A stretch of 64,000 nt of DNA from Apteryx mantelli (Eukaryota; Chordata; Aves; Apterygiformes; Apterygidae), in the NCBI RefSeq assembly GCF_036417845.1, contig NC_089979.1, positions 11,151,424 to 11,215,423 of the forward strand, in the 5' to 3' direction. Positions 51,209-63,823 of the stretch are shown here, piece after piece (the stretch's first letter is position 1; the number at the start of each line of letters is the position of its first letter). Made by a program: the position numbers and the translations under genes. The notes beneath the pieces are model-generated. The model did not search any database, was not told the origin of the DNA, and saw only the letters and a list, made by a program, of their open reading frames with translations.

Positions 51209-51715
51209 TTAAGGAAGCCACTCTTTCAAGCGCGATAGGACACAGACTGTGTTCTAAGCCCCGGATCCCTGATTTCAAAAGTTGCAAAGATCTTGCGTAA
51301 TTCTGGAGAACGTATGAAAGATAGCAGGAAAGTTTAACCTCGATTGTCAGCAGCACAGCGCAATAAAGCTTCCAGACTCAAGCTGCCCTTAATTAAAGAT
51401 TTAGAAGGCTTTGGCCACGCCTCAAGAAAACTTACTTAACACACATATGTGTGCAGAGACATTTTATGAATCTTTCTCGATCGCCTAATTTGCGGAAAAT
51501 CCAAGAAGGGGAAAAAAAAAAAAAAAAGCGAGGGCGGTAGTGCTTTGAGTAGCAACTCGCTTTCAACCCGAATTTACGAGCAAACGGAACACGCTGTCAA
51601 ATACCTAAGGAAGCATTTCTAAAACTTTCCCAGCCCCATTCACTGCGCTGCAGTCACTTTCACTAGCACCTCCCTGCCTGCACACACTCTCCCTGCGGCT
51701 CCGGCGCTCGAGTTA

Positions 51716-53197
<1,482 letters not shown>

Positions 53198-53402
53198 TCA
53201 GCGCCCCCGGCAGGAGCCCCCGTCCCTCCCGGGGCCGCCTCGCCATCCCCATCCCTCCTCCTGCGGCCCGGCTGCCGGGCGGGAAGGGGCGGCCGTCCCT
53301 CCCCAGCCCCTGGGAGAGCCGGGCTGCTGCCCAGCCGCCCACCTGGGCTCGTGTTAATGCTCAGGGACGGCACAGACCTTGGCAAAGTTTGCCAAATTTT
53401 GT

Positions 53403-53502
53403 CATATATATATAAAAATATATATATTATATATATATACACGTATATACACACAGACGTATATATACATATATATTATATATATATGTACATATATATA
53501 TA
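53403..53502. repeat. TA-rich dinucleotide microsatellite in MYC intron 1
   Basis: About 100 bp of imperfect (TA)n with ACGTATATAC and ACACAGACGT interruptions. It is largely self-complementary, hence capable of cruciform extrusion or easy unwinding, and it sits about 270 bp downstream of the exon 1 donor within a CpG island. Confidence 0.9.
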
Positions 53503-53767
53503 GCCAATACGTGCAATAATCATAACCTGCCCCTCCGTAGGCTGGGGATGCAAACGCTTTCCCCCCGAATTTGAAAGCCCGAGCGCAGAAAGAAGGATGG
53601 GGAACGCCAGTGCCCCGGCAGAGGAAAGCGTCCCTCCGGCTGGACCGTCGGTGTCTACATCCACGGCGCGCAGCCCCGCCGGCAGCCCCGGTGTCACCAG
53701 CCCGTGTCAGTCCAAGCCACAACCGCGGGGGGATCAACTGATGGGCAAGCAGAGCTCCGCAACTCAC

Positions 53768-54040
53768 CGGCTTCTCCAACGCACCAGCTGCGAGGCGTAG
53801 CGAGGCAATTATTGCGGACGGTGCGGGGAATAACAAAACAAGGAAAAAATATATAAAAAATGGAAAAAAAAAAGGAGGAGAGGACGAAAAAAAAAGACAA
53901 AAAGCAGGGGGGAATATAGCTGTCTTCCTCCCACCACGGTTAAAAAAAAAAAAGGAGCAACGGAGAGAGAAATCGCCCTTCCCGGCGTGCAGCAGAGATT
54001 GTACGGTCCAAGGCAGCGCGGCGCGCTCCGTGTGCGGGTA
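53768..54040 (-). other. MYC: MYC non-coding exon 1 (predicted)
   Basis: The 3' limit is a good donor (GAAGCCG followed by GTGAGTTGC) at 53767 on the minus strand. The 5' limit is set about 30 nt downstream of a TTTAAA box, giving about 273 nt. The exon contains several T-rich runs and no ATG in the MYC phase. Unusually, the reading frame that continues into the MYC start codon after splicing has no stop anywhere in this exon (see findings). Vertebrate MYC genes normally have such a leader exon. The exact transcription start is inferred. Confidence 0.6.
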
Positions 54041-54345
54041 CAATAGAAGTTTAGTTGCTTTCCTGCTTTAAAGCGCCGGCGAGGGACGGGGGGAGGTGCC
54101 GCGGGGCGGGGGCAGCACCGCGGGGCCCCGCTCGGCGCCCGCGCCCGCCGCGCGCTCCCGCCGCGCGCCGCCGCCGCCGCCCTTCAGAGCCGCCCGCGCC
54201 CCCGCGCCGCGAGGGGGCGGGCGGCTCCGCGCAGCTCCGCGCAGCGCTCTTCTGGGGCCTGCGGCGGGGGGTAGCGTGGGGGGGGGGGGAAGAGAGAGGA
54301 AACCCCCCCCCTCCGGAGGGGGGCAGGCGATGCAGCGCGCCACGA
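54040..54345 (-). promoter_or_regulatory. MYC: MYC core promoter region
   Basis: Immediately upstream of predicted exon 1 is a TATA-like TTTAAA (minus strand, 54072-54067), followed upstream by very CpG-dense sequence with many GC boxes. Next come a polypurine/polypyrimidine block at about 54263-54324 with long G and C runs, and a perfect-looking CCCCCCCTCCGGAGGGGGG inverted repeat at 54304-54322. Such G-rich, nuclease-sensitive blocks are typical of MYC promoters and can form G-quadruplex or triplex DNA. The promoter assignment is an inference from position and composition. Confidence 0.55.
54207..54220. promoter_or_regulatory. CTCF-like site with CCCTC core in MYC promoter
   Basis: The plus strand reads CCGCGAGGGGGCGG, one base away from the common CTCF core CCGCGNGGNGGCAG; the minus strand shows CCCCCTCGCGG. 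CTCF was first described as a protein binding CCCTC-type repeats in the chicken MYC 5' flank, and this match lies about 170 bp upstream of the predicted start, so a homologous site is likely. An SP1 or other GC-box factor could read the same bases. Confidence 0.5.
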
Positions 54346-55101
54346 CGGGCTTTTTACTACGAGGAGAGGTCGGAAGTAAACATAGTAAAAAAAAAAAAAA
54401 AAATACGAGCAGGGATTAAAGGCCGCTCCTCGCCGTTTGCCTCCTCGCTCACCATTTCTCCTCCTCCGCCGCCTCCCTTCGGGTTTCCAGTGCGAGCAGA
54501 GCGCGCCGCGGCCCCTGCCCGCTGCGGAGAGCAATGCCCCCCTATGGCAGCGGCAGGGCCGTAGGGGCTTTCACCTTTTTTTTTTTTTTTTTTAATCCCC
54601 ACCCCCACCCCCCAAAACGAGGCGGGAGCTAAAAGCAAACTAATGCGACAAGGAGGACAAGGGGTATGGCAAAAGGGTGAGGATGAGGCAGGCGAGTGGG
54701 CACGGGGAAAGGCGCTGGCTCCCCGCACAAAGGAGCGTGTGTGGCTCGGGCATCCCCGCGCCTGCGGAGCATGAACAGGCAGGGGGAGGCGGCGGGCGTG
54801 GGGGGACACGCAGCCCCACGGGGGTCACCTTGCAGCCGCCCCCTCCCGGGGCAGCCGCCACTGCCGGCACAGCCGCTTTGCCCGTCCCCGGCAGCACCCG
54901 GGTCTCCCCCCCGCCCCCCCCCGGCCCGGCTGGCCCCCAGTTGCCCTCCCGACGGGGCGCCCGGGCTCGGCCCCCCGGTGCCGGCGGGCAAGTGGGCTCC
55001 GCGGGCACCGGGCCAGCCCGAAGGGGTGCCAGACCGTTAAGTCTTCGCGGCCGGCACAAAATGCCCCGTCCCGCCGGCGCGGCGCGGCGCCCCCCCCCGC
55101 G

Positions 55102-55166
55102 CCCCCCGCGCTGCGGCCACCCCCCTCCGCGCACCCCCCCGCGCTGCGGCCAGCCCCCTCCGCGCT
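55102..55166. repeat. Two-copy 33-bp tandem duplication in MYC upstream CpG island
   Basis: A C-rich 32-nt unit containing GCGCTGCGGCCA and CCCCTCCGCGC occurs at 55102-55133 and again at 55135-55166 with two mismatches. It generates a repeated peptide in a spurious minus-strand frame. Confidence 0.8.
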
Positions 55167-55322
55167 CTGCCCCGCGCCCTCCCGGTGCCAGCACCCCCCG
55201 CGGGAGACGGCACCCCCGGGCGCTCCGCACTGCTTGCGGCCGCATAGCCCCTTCCCTACGGCGGGCACCCCCGCCCGGACTTTCCATACATTTATTTATT
55301 CACTGCCAGCCCCCTCCCCCCT

Positions 55323-55362
55323 TTAATTAGTTAATTAATTAATTAATTTATTTATTTATTTT
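55323..55362. repeat. TTAA/ATTT tetranucleotide tract
   Basis: TTAAT-type units grade into TTTA units over 40 bp, an AT island within the GC-rich MYC upstream region. Confidence 0.85.
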
Positions 55363-56008
55363 TCCGGAGCAAACCGCGAGCAAGCCTCCTCCGGGGGAGA
55401 AGCCGCGAGCCCCGCGCTGCCCCCCCCCCCCCCCGAGCCGCCGCGGAGGGGCCCCGGCGAGGCGGCCGCCGGCAGCGGGGTCGGTCCGGGCAGCGGCCGC
55501 GCGGCCCCGCCGTTCCCACGGCCCCGCCGCCGCCGCCGCTACCGTGGGCCCATCGCGCCCTCTCCCGGCCGGCCCGCGCCCGCGGGAGGCAGCGCGCAGC
55601 CCGGCGGGCACCTGCGCCTCGGCCGCGGCTCCCCCCCTCTCCGCGGCACCTATGGGCCATCAGCGCCCCCGACCCCCAAAAAATTTATTTTCCCACTTTT
55701 TTTTTTTTTAAGTGACACTATCTACTGAGCGCAATTTCGCCGCTCAGAAGATTCGCCAGCATCAAACTCCTCGCAGAGCATGGCGCCCCGCCTGAAATTT
55801 TGGCCCCGTTCTGCTGCCCGGCTCTATTGCGTTTGTTACCTAGCAGAGGAGGGACTGGTTTACAGAGGAAGGGTAAAAACCTGTATGGAGCTTGGTCAAA
55901 CAACGACCTGAGCCATTGTGCAGTCATCATGTGGATGCTTCACCTACTGACATTTTAAGAATCACATTTACCCTTGCTCAGAGATGGCTTAAAATACATA
56001 GTGCTATT

Positions 56009-56029
56009 AAAAAAAAAAAAAAAAAAAAA
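56009..56029. repeat. Poly(A) run, 21 bp
   Basis: Uninterrupted A run in the MYC 5' flank, about 350 bp outside the CpG island edge. Confidence 0.9.
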
Positions 56030-59000
56030 CCTCTGTCTGCAGCAGACCTTCAGGGTTGCTGATGTGAATGGAAATAACGTGACAAAAGGCAGGCCTGAAC
56101 TCAGGCAGAAAGGTGCAAGATCTGAATTAATCTAGCTATAACTATAGTGTAAAACTTGGTGTAGGCACTTTCATCTGCTTAAGCACAGCATCAAAGTAGC
56201 CTGATACACAGTAAGTGTCCTCAGAATTGTTAATGCCATTGAAACTCAGCTGGTGCTGGTAACAGTAGAAATATTTTTAAATTACTCCAGTGCAGACAGG
56301 GTTGAAAATCATAATTCTGTCTGTGATGCAATATAATCATATACAGAGCAATTAACTGTAGTATCACAGAGGATTATGACTTGAAGTGAGGAATAAGTAA
56401 CATGAGCAGATGGACTTCTAAAATACCCTGTTTTCATATGAATTGAAAAAGAAGAAAGGAGGATTGGAAGAAATGTGCTATTAAAACAACACAGCTTTCA
56501 GAGGAAACATTCTCTAAAATATTCTGTAGGATTCCTTCAGGTCTCATCAGACTGTAAGTTTACTTTTTCTTGGGGAACCAGCTCTGAGGTGTACCAGGGC
56601 AGCTCTTACATGCTAGTTTTAGCACCGACGAAGAAAGACATTTAGCTGTGATTTCTTGTGTCCAACTCAAGCTGTAAAAGAACACAGGGTAAGATATGAA
56701 AGGAACAAGTATAAATTCCCAATAAAAAAGGTCATTTTGAGAAAATAGCTGTTATAGGAGAAGAATAAGTACACAAGTATAACATTAAGGATACAGAATC
56801 AAAGTGTTTGCTTTGACATGGGGAATTTAGTGATAAATAGGAAATGGGAGGGTGCTGAGCCAATAACCTGGGTGGAATTTGTATGTAGTGACCGAATGGG
56901 AACTTGTGAAAACCAGAACGAAAGCAAAAAAGGAGGAAGAAGCGGAGATGGTGGAGAAAACTCTCACAGCTCTGTGTGTCTGGAAACCCCTGAGATAGTT
57001 CACAAAGTTATTTGTGCCCATGTCACTTGCTGTATGTTGTATTTTCAAGGCATATCTGCAATTTTTTTTAGGGAACTGTATAATAATTTTAGGGTCAGCA
57101 ACGATTTAATAGCTTCCTTCAGAAATATCTGCCAAAATTCTCGCTTGAGCTCTTCACAGCTTTGCAGGTTGCCGGCCTTCCTCCCAGTGAGAAGCTGTAA
57201 AGTGCTAACTACATATTCACTTCTCCCTGGATAGGCGGTTTACCCAAACAGAATTGGTCCTCACACTCAGAGCTATTAAAATAGGCTAGCGCACCTATGC
57301 ATATTTGATTGCATTCATGCAGGGAATCATTAATCTCCATGGCTGCCCTAAAAGATCCCAATGCAAAAAGGAAAAAAAAAAAAAAAAAAAAGAAATCAGG
57401 CCCAATGGTTTACAGAGGCAAAAAGAATCGGATTTGCCTTATTAATGTAAGACCCAGGAGAAGAAACACATTACTTTTCCATTGCTTTGAGCGGCTGTGA
57501 TTTCTTTAACAATAGGAGATTAGATATGTGTAGGCAGAAGTTGACAGTGTTTCTGCAAGCTGCGCAGCATCTGCTAAATTAATAACATCTTCCTACCCCT
57601 CTCTCCCAGGCTCAGGAAGAGTCACACGCTGCACGAGCAAGTATTTTCTGAATGGACTTCTCCGGCGCGAAGGAAGGACGCGGGCTTCCCAGAGGGCGAC
57701 TGTCACTTGTCTGCGAACCGCGGTAAAAACTGTAGACCCAGAGGTGCCACCTGCGGCAGCTGAAGCAGGACCAGCATCGTGGCACCCTCTGTCATTGCTG
57801 ACGCTGCCACCGCAAGTCTCGGCTGTGGACTGCAAGTCTGCAGAGCGACCGTACATCAGCAGAGGAGAGCAACGGCTTTTCTGTATGATTTGTCATCGGC
57901 AAATGAATATGAAGATCACAATGTTATGGGGGGGGGGGAGAAATGTGCTGGCTTTAAACCGGGAATAGGAGATATCAAATAATGAACGCTTGTCTGCTTG
58001 GGGAAGCAAAGGCTGTGCTTCTCCTCACCTTGTGTCCATCCACCTTCACACGGCGATTTCGTGGGGTAAGCTAAAGTGGAATCTGGCGCAACTTTACTCT
58101 CCCTAAAGCTCACAGCTTTGAGCCCAAGAGCGCTTGCAGCAAACATTGCAGCCTCTTCTTCCGCGTTGTGCTTCTCCTAATCCGCCGGTTTATAATCCTC
58201 ACTGCAGAAAAGTTCAGTCCATGTATTCCCAACAGGAAAAGAGAAATGCACAGAATGAAACAGGAGAAAAAGAAAGAGGGGAGAGGCCCAGGGAAAGAAA
58301 GTGTTATGATGCTGTGTGTCATGCACCGAGTACCTTATACCTCACAGAAGCCCACTGAAATCCCAGGAAAGTAAGTTTTGTCATCAAGAGAATTAGGACA
58401 GAGCCTGAATTGCTTCAAACACCAATCTCCAACCCAAACCAGAGCACATTTGAAATAATCCTGCTCAGGATCTAGCATTAAGACTTTTTTTTTTCCATTA
58501 TTTTTATTGTTCAAAAGATTTTAGATATTGAGTTTGCTTCATAGTTAATTTTTTTATCTGACAGTGTGTATGAAACCAAGTCTTTAGAGACACCAAAACC
58601 TTAGAATAATTTGTAAAGCTGTTTTTAAAGGTGATTTAGCATCATCTATCTGTTTATATATTTATATGTATATGTTTATCCCACTTTATCTTATTCTATG
58701 CAACTGTAAAATTGAATACAGCATCAGGACAATATCTTCAATGTAAACAACTTTTCTGAATACTGGGAATAAAGTCCTTTTCACTGGATTTGGTCTTTGT
58801 GTTGTACACGGTCGTTACCTTTTGTGTTTCTTTGTAAATTACCACAGCTATTAATTTTACTTTGTTTACATAGAGTTTCACTTTGGAGTTCTTTCTGACT
58901 ATTGCAGTTACTTGGGTATCAAATATCAGTTTGTGTTCAAACAGTGCAGTTCCTGATTAGTTTATTTTTAATTATAAAAAAGGAAACCTATTCAGACTTA

Positions 59001-62000
59001 TATACAGCTCTCTTAGTTTAAAATTTCAATACCAGCTACATAATTCTAGCTATTTTTGTTGTTTTGAATACCTTACCTGTAAACCAATCTAAGTCCCATT
59101 GAAGCAGCCCCAGAAAATATGAGTAGACTTTGTAACAGCCCTTCCTACAGAAATTAGCACTTCTTGGCGTGAATGATTGGGAGGGAGCAGAGTTAACACC
59201 AATAGTTTTGGCATTCCTTAATAGAAGAGAGTTTTCTCCAGCTGTGGATTAAGGGTGAATTACAGGAAATCTGCACTGATTTAAGTGCATGATAAATGAG
59301 AAGATCTTCAAGGCTCTTGTGAAAGATAAACAGTTATTTTTGAAAGTCTGGTTAATTTAAATTTCTCTTAAAAGAAAAAGAAAAAAGCTGTTTCAGAACA
59401 ATCAGCTCTGAAAAGTCTGTCAGGCGTTCGCTTGGCGTCTGCATTCCCTGCATTTCATTCTGCAATTATCAGATTGTCGGAATGGCCTGGCTCTCCTTCA
59501 TTAAGTCCTCTTTAAAGTATTAAAGCTATTTGCAACTACTTAGTGATCCTTTCAGGTACCAACACTGTCAAGGCTTTCTTTAATTTTAAAACAGCCTTGA
59601 TCTTTTAAGCTCGATGTGATCAGAACCTCTCCCATAGCGTTGCTTCAGTCCCTTAGCATAACCAGGCAGGACAGGGTGTCCTTCATGGAAGCCCTCTGCA
59701 TGGAAAGACCCACATGGAAAGAGGAGTGTGTGCAAGGCAGCCGGAGCGAGTCCTGCTGCACCTCTGCGTGTCCACAGCTGACCCCCGTACGGCATCCACA
59801 AGTGTGCAGAGTTGACATTAAGCCATTGGGGAAACCCCACAGCCCAGAAACCCAAGGAGGCCTGCGGTGGGAAGGCGCTCCAAAGCGTGATCACAGTTGG
59901 AAGGGAGTAAAGGATTGAAAGTTATTAGAAAACAATGTTCAAGAGAAATAAACACACCTTCCTGTAGCAACTTCCTTGCAAGTTTGGTATGAGAGCAGAA
60001 GAGCAGAGACCTCACTGTAGTTCTCATGGCACATCCTGTGGAGGCACAGCTTCAGAGATACCTGACCATATCAGATATTATCTGGAGGAAGGAATGCGTC
60101 AGCTGACAGAGAGGCTGCAAACTATTGAAACTATTGTCAGCTGGACCATTATTATAATTATCTCTTGTCTCTTAGAGAATTAATATCCCACTTCCCTGTC
60201 CCTTCTACAAAAAGTTGAGAGTATATAATCTTTCCAGGAATAATGCAGCTAGTTGCGAAATAGCTGCCTTAAAGCAGCTGATTGCTACCAAATTAACAGG
60301 TTCTGCCACAGAAAAACATTCTGGGAAAGAAAGTAGCTTGGTAGAGGGGGAATTAGTAAAGAAGTAAACATGTATGTGCTGTGAAAATACTGGAGAAATT
60401 TGAGGTGTTACTGCTCTTGTTCCAGCTCCTAGCTGTATGTACCTGATTCCTCAGGATGTACGTAGTCTCCTCTTCTGAATCAATACAACCTCCAAGGACC
60501 TTGTTCAAGCTGCTAGTGAAGATAGTCTGAGGTCCCTTGGCTGGTGCTGTGCTGAGCAAACTCGAGAGCGCTCGCTAGTTTTGCTCATCTTGCTCAGCAG
60601 GTGCAATGCCGATTATCTTGTCTTCAGCCATTACAGATCACCCTGGGACTCCTGTTTGATCCTGCCTTTATGGAAGGGAGGAAGATGAACTTGTAGCAGG
60701 GAGTTTATACGTATTTACAAGAAACGTGTCTGACTTTAGATGTCTGTGGTCCTTGTGTTTCTGCTACCATGTCTTGTTTGGCCTGGTTTACAGATGATAA
60801 CAGTCACATTTAAGAAGGATGTTGCTGAGCTGATGTTGAGCACAGATGGACTCTTAAGTGCAGTCAAGGACAAACCTTTTTCTGTGCTCTCCTTGTTACA
60901 GGTAAGCTTCCAGCAACATTCAACCAAAATGATACTGCCTGAGCACTGAGAAATACCAGCTAATAACTAGAAACATTTCTCCTCTGCTCAAGTTAACAGG
61001 ATGCTGACACCTTTCCCTGAAAGCTTTCTTATGGGTAGGACTCTAGGCAAAGCTTTTGGGAGCTGCTGTTCACAGCGCAGAGTGCTCTGAAGGACAGCAC
61101 ACCATCAAGAAGATTCCTACAAAGGCCCCAGAATACCGAGAGTTTCTGACTCTTCTCACCCAAAAACTTGCTCATGCATTTAGTTGCTGTCCTACAGTCT
61201 CCTAACGATGCCCCTTGGCTGATAACCACAACTTCAGTGTAGCTTTATTACACTGGGCAGTTAACTCTGAATCCCTTTGGGCATATGCAGCCAGGCATAG
61301 CAAAACTGCTGCTGTGGTTAGATCAAGGCTTGCACTTGCCTATGTCTCCTTGTCCTAATTGTCTCAAATCAGACACCCAGAATTAAGGGATAGTACAGAA
61401 AAGTGTGCTCCATGCCATTAATGATAGTCATGTCAGCAGGGTTCAGCTCTGCAGTCTTACAGTCTCTGTGTTCCTCTAATCTCTTTGGATTACTCTTTTA
61501 GCATCATTTTTGTTACCTTCGGTGTAGTTTCATTTACAAGCAATCAGAACAAATTCAAAACTGCTTAACAGCACTTAAACTAAACATCTTGGGGAGATGA
61601 AGCATGCTTATCTGTGGCTGCTGCTGCATTTTGAAATGAGCATGAGAGAGGGAAATACATCCACGAACATTTGCTGCCAGTATGGATTTAAAAGCAAAAC
61701 ACAGTCAGAAAGGCTACCGAAAAACTACTTCACTTGGCTGATAACTCAATTTGTTGATAAGAAAGAGGGAGTGTTTTGTCTCTCTGTATCAGATAAGAGA
61801 CTTATCACTCCCTGCACTGTTGATGATGAACATGTTCATCTGGCAGATAGTGGCAATAAAGCTGCATCTCCCCTTTGCACTGCAAGACATATGCTGCATC
61901 AAATGAAATTAAGGGAAGTGGATTTAAAACACTTCTAGGTAAATGCTTTTTAAACCAATTTATAATTAACCCGTGGAACGTCCTGCTGCATTTTACTGAA

Positions 62001-63777
62001 AAAGGAAATACTATGCTTAAAAATGTATGTTTCCTGTGAGCAATAATATGGGGAGATAAAAAGTATAAAAGAGGGGAGAAAGGAAATCATTGCTATGGGC
62101 TAGGACTGCCAAATTTAGCAAGAGGGCTGTGCTAAAAATTGTGAGGATGTATTTGCTTCCTATGCTATCCAAAGGTAGGTCACTGCTGGATATAGATGCA
62201 TTTCTGATCTGGCTGGCATTTGTGTCATACCGTGCAATCAGGCCAGCAGAACATTGGGGCCCACCTTTGCCAGGAGAGCAACTGTGTTTGGGAGGGAGGG
62301 ACCTCCTGTCACAGCTCTTTTCTGAGATGTTTAAAGCACAGTTTGATCCTGCAGTGCAGAGGATGACTTACTGGGTATGTGCTTACACCTCTATTGCTCG
62401 GGCTGAGGAGACCTCAGCAAGAAGATGACAGGGTGCATTGCAGCACTACCCAGACTAACCATCTCAGGTCCAGGTGCAATGCAGCTGCCAACAAAAAAAC
62501 CCAGCATGAGTACAGGGCCACCTGAATGCCATTTACTTCCACTGCAGAGGGCAATGGGGACAGAGAGAGCCTGGGTCTGTTGGTATTCAGCAATGCAAAT
62601 CAGTGCTGTGGGTTTACCACACATCCGCCTTGATCTGCTCCTCAAGATCAAGTCTGAGCTTCAGGAAGCCTGCGTGCTAGTCCTGGCTTTGACTTCATAT
62701 GAGCCATGCTGCTTTGCTGTGCCCGTTTCTTCTCCTTGCCTTGGTTGAGTTTTTGCGTGACAGAAGCCAGGCTGGGTCCCCAGAGTTGACTGTGCCCTAC
62801 TGACCAGGACAGGTTATTCCAGGGAACTGCTGAGATTCAGCCTATCAAATTCAGCTATAAGGGAACCAAGTCCACAACCCTCAACTTGAAAACTCCATTA
62901 TGAGAGACCTATTTTCATCCTGTTACTAGTTGGTCCCTCTGCAGGGTGTTGGGTGTTTTGTTTTGTTTTCTACTTCAGAAGACTCTAGCCAGCTGTTTCT
63001 CCCACCAAAGATCAGATTATGTCCCTTTCTCAAACTGAAAAGTTGGGAGCTATGCTGCCTTGCAATTGTGACTGCAGTGGCAAGAAAGGCTTTGATCAGA
63101 AATCGACCTGACAAGCACTGTGCTGAGGGATTAATGTAGAAGTGACTTCATCAGCAGCTGAGAGCCCTGTGGAGGAGGAATCTCTGTGCTTCTCCCACCC
63201 TCAACAATGCAAAGCCGCAGTCATCAGTAAGGTGTTCCCCGGAGGATGCTAATCACTCTCCTCCCTCTTGATCAGCAGTTAAGAGTGTCTCTCTTCTTTC
63301 TACTTATCACCTAGTCAAGCATGGCAGAGGTATCTCTTAGAAGACAAGAACATTATTTACATCCAGCCTTAGACTGGAAAGAGGAGGTCCTGAGCGAGCT
63401 AAAACCATTGTTGTGACTGTTATCATTTGTACTGCAAAGGCACTTTAACCATGCCCAGACCTCATAGTGCAGGGCCAAGTATGTTGTACTGCCCGTACCA
63501 ACTGCCTTTGCTCTACAGAGACTCCAGTGTGAGCAACAGGAATGGGGGAGGGAGATTTAGAAGAGCAAAGAGCATTTTGTAATGTACGCAATGTTTGACA
63601 TTGTCCAACCTGGCATATGCATACAGGAATAGAGCAAGGGAATCTGGGAAGCACCCAGTGTCCTGTTGCTCCCTGTGTGTTTGGGAAGCTGGGAACATCT
63701 CCACTTCCTATTCACTTCCATTAGGACTTATCTGCAGGTCCAAATCATACCACTTAAAGGATCTAGGATAACCCTCC

Positions 63778-63823
63778 TGTACCAATATAGCTCAGTCTAG
63801 TTCTTTTAGTGTAGATATACCCT
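63778..63823. mobile_element. Short MITE-like terminal fragment
   Basis: TGTACCAATATAGCTCAG followed by TTCTTTTAGTGTAGATATACCC resembles the end of the same kind of MITE (TATAACTATACC...TTTTAGTGTAGACATACC). Only about 45 bp is recognisable. Confidence 0.35.

Noticed and set aside
54640-55330. Long proline/glycine-rich frames upstream of MYC on both strands (215 and 217 codons)
   Set aside because: CpG-island composition and a 33-bp duplication explain them; no recognisable protein.
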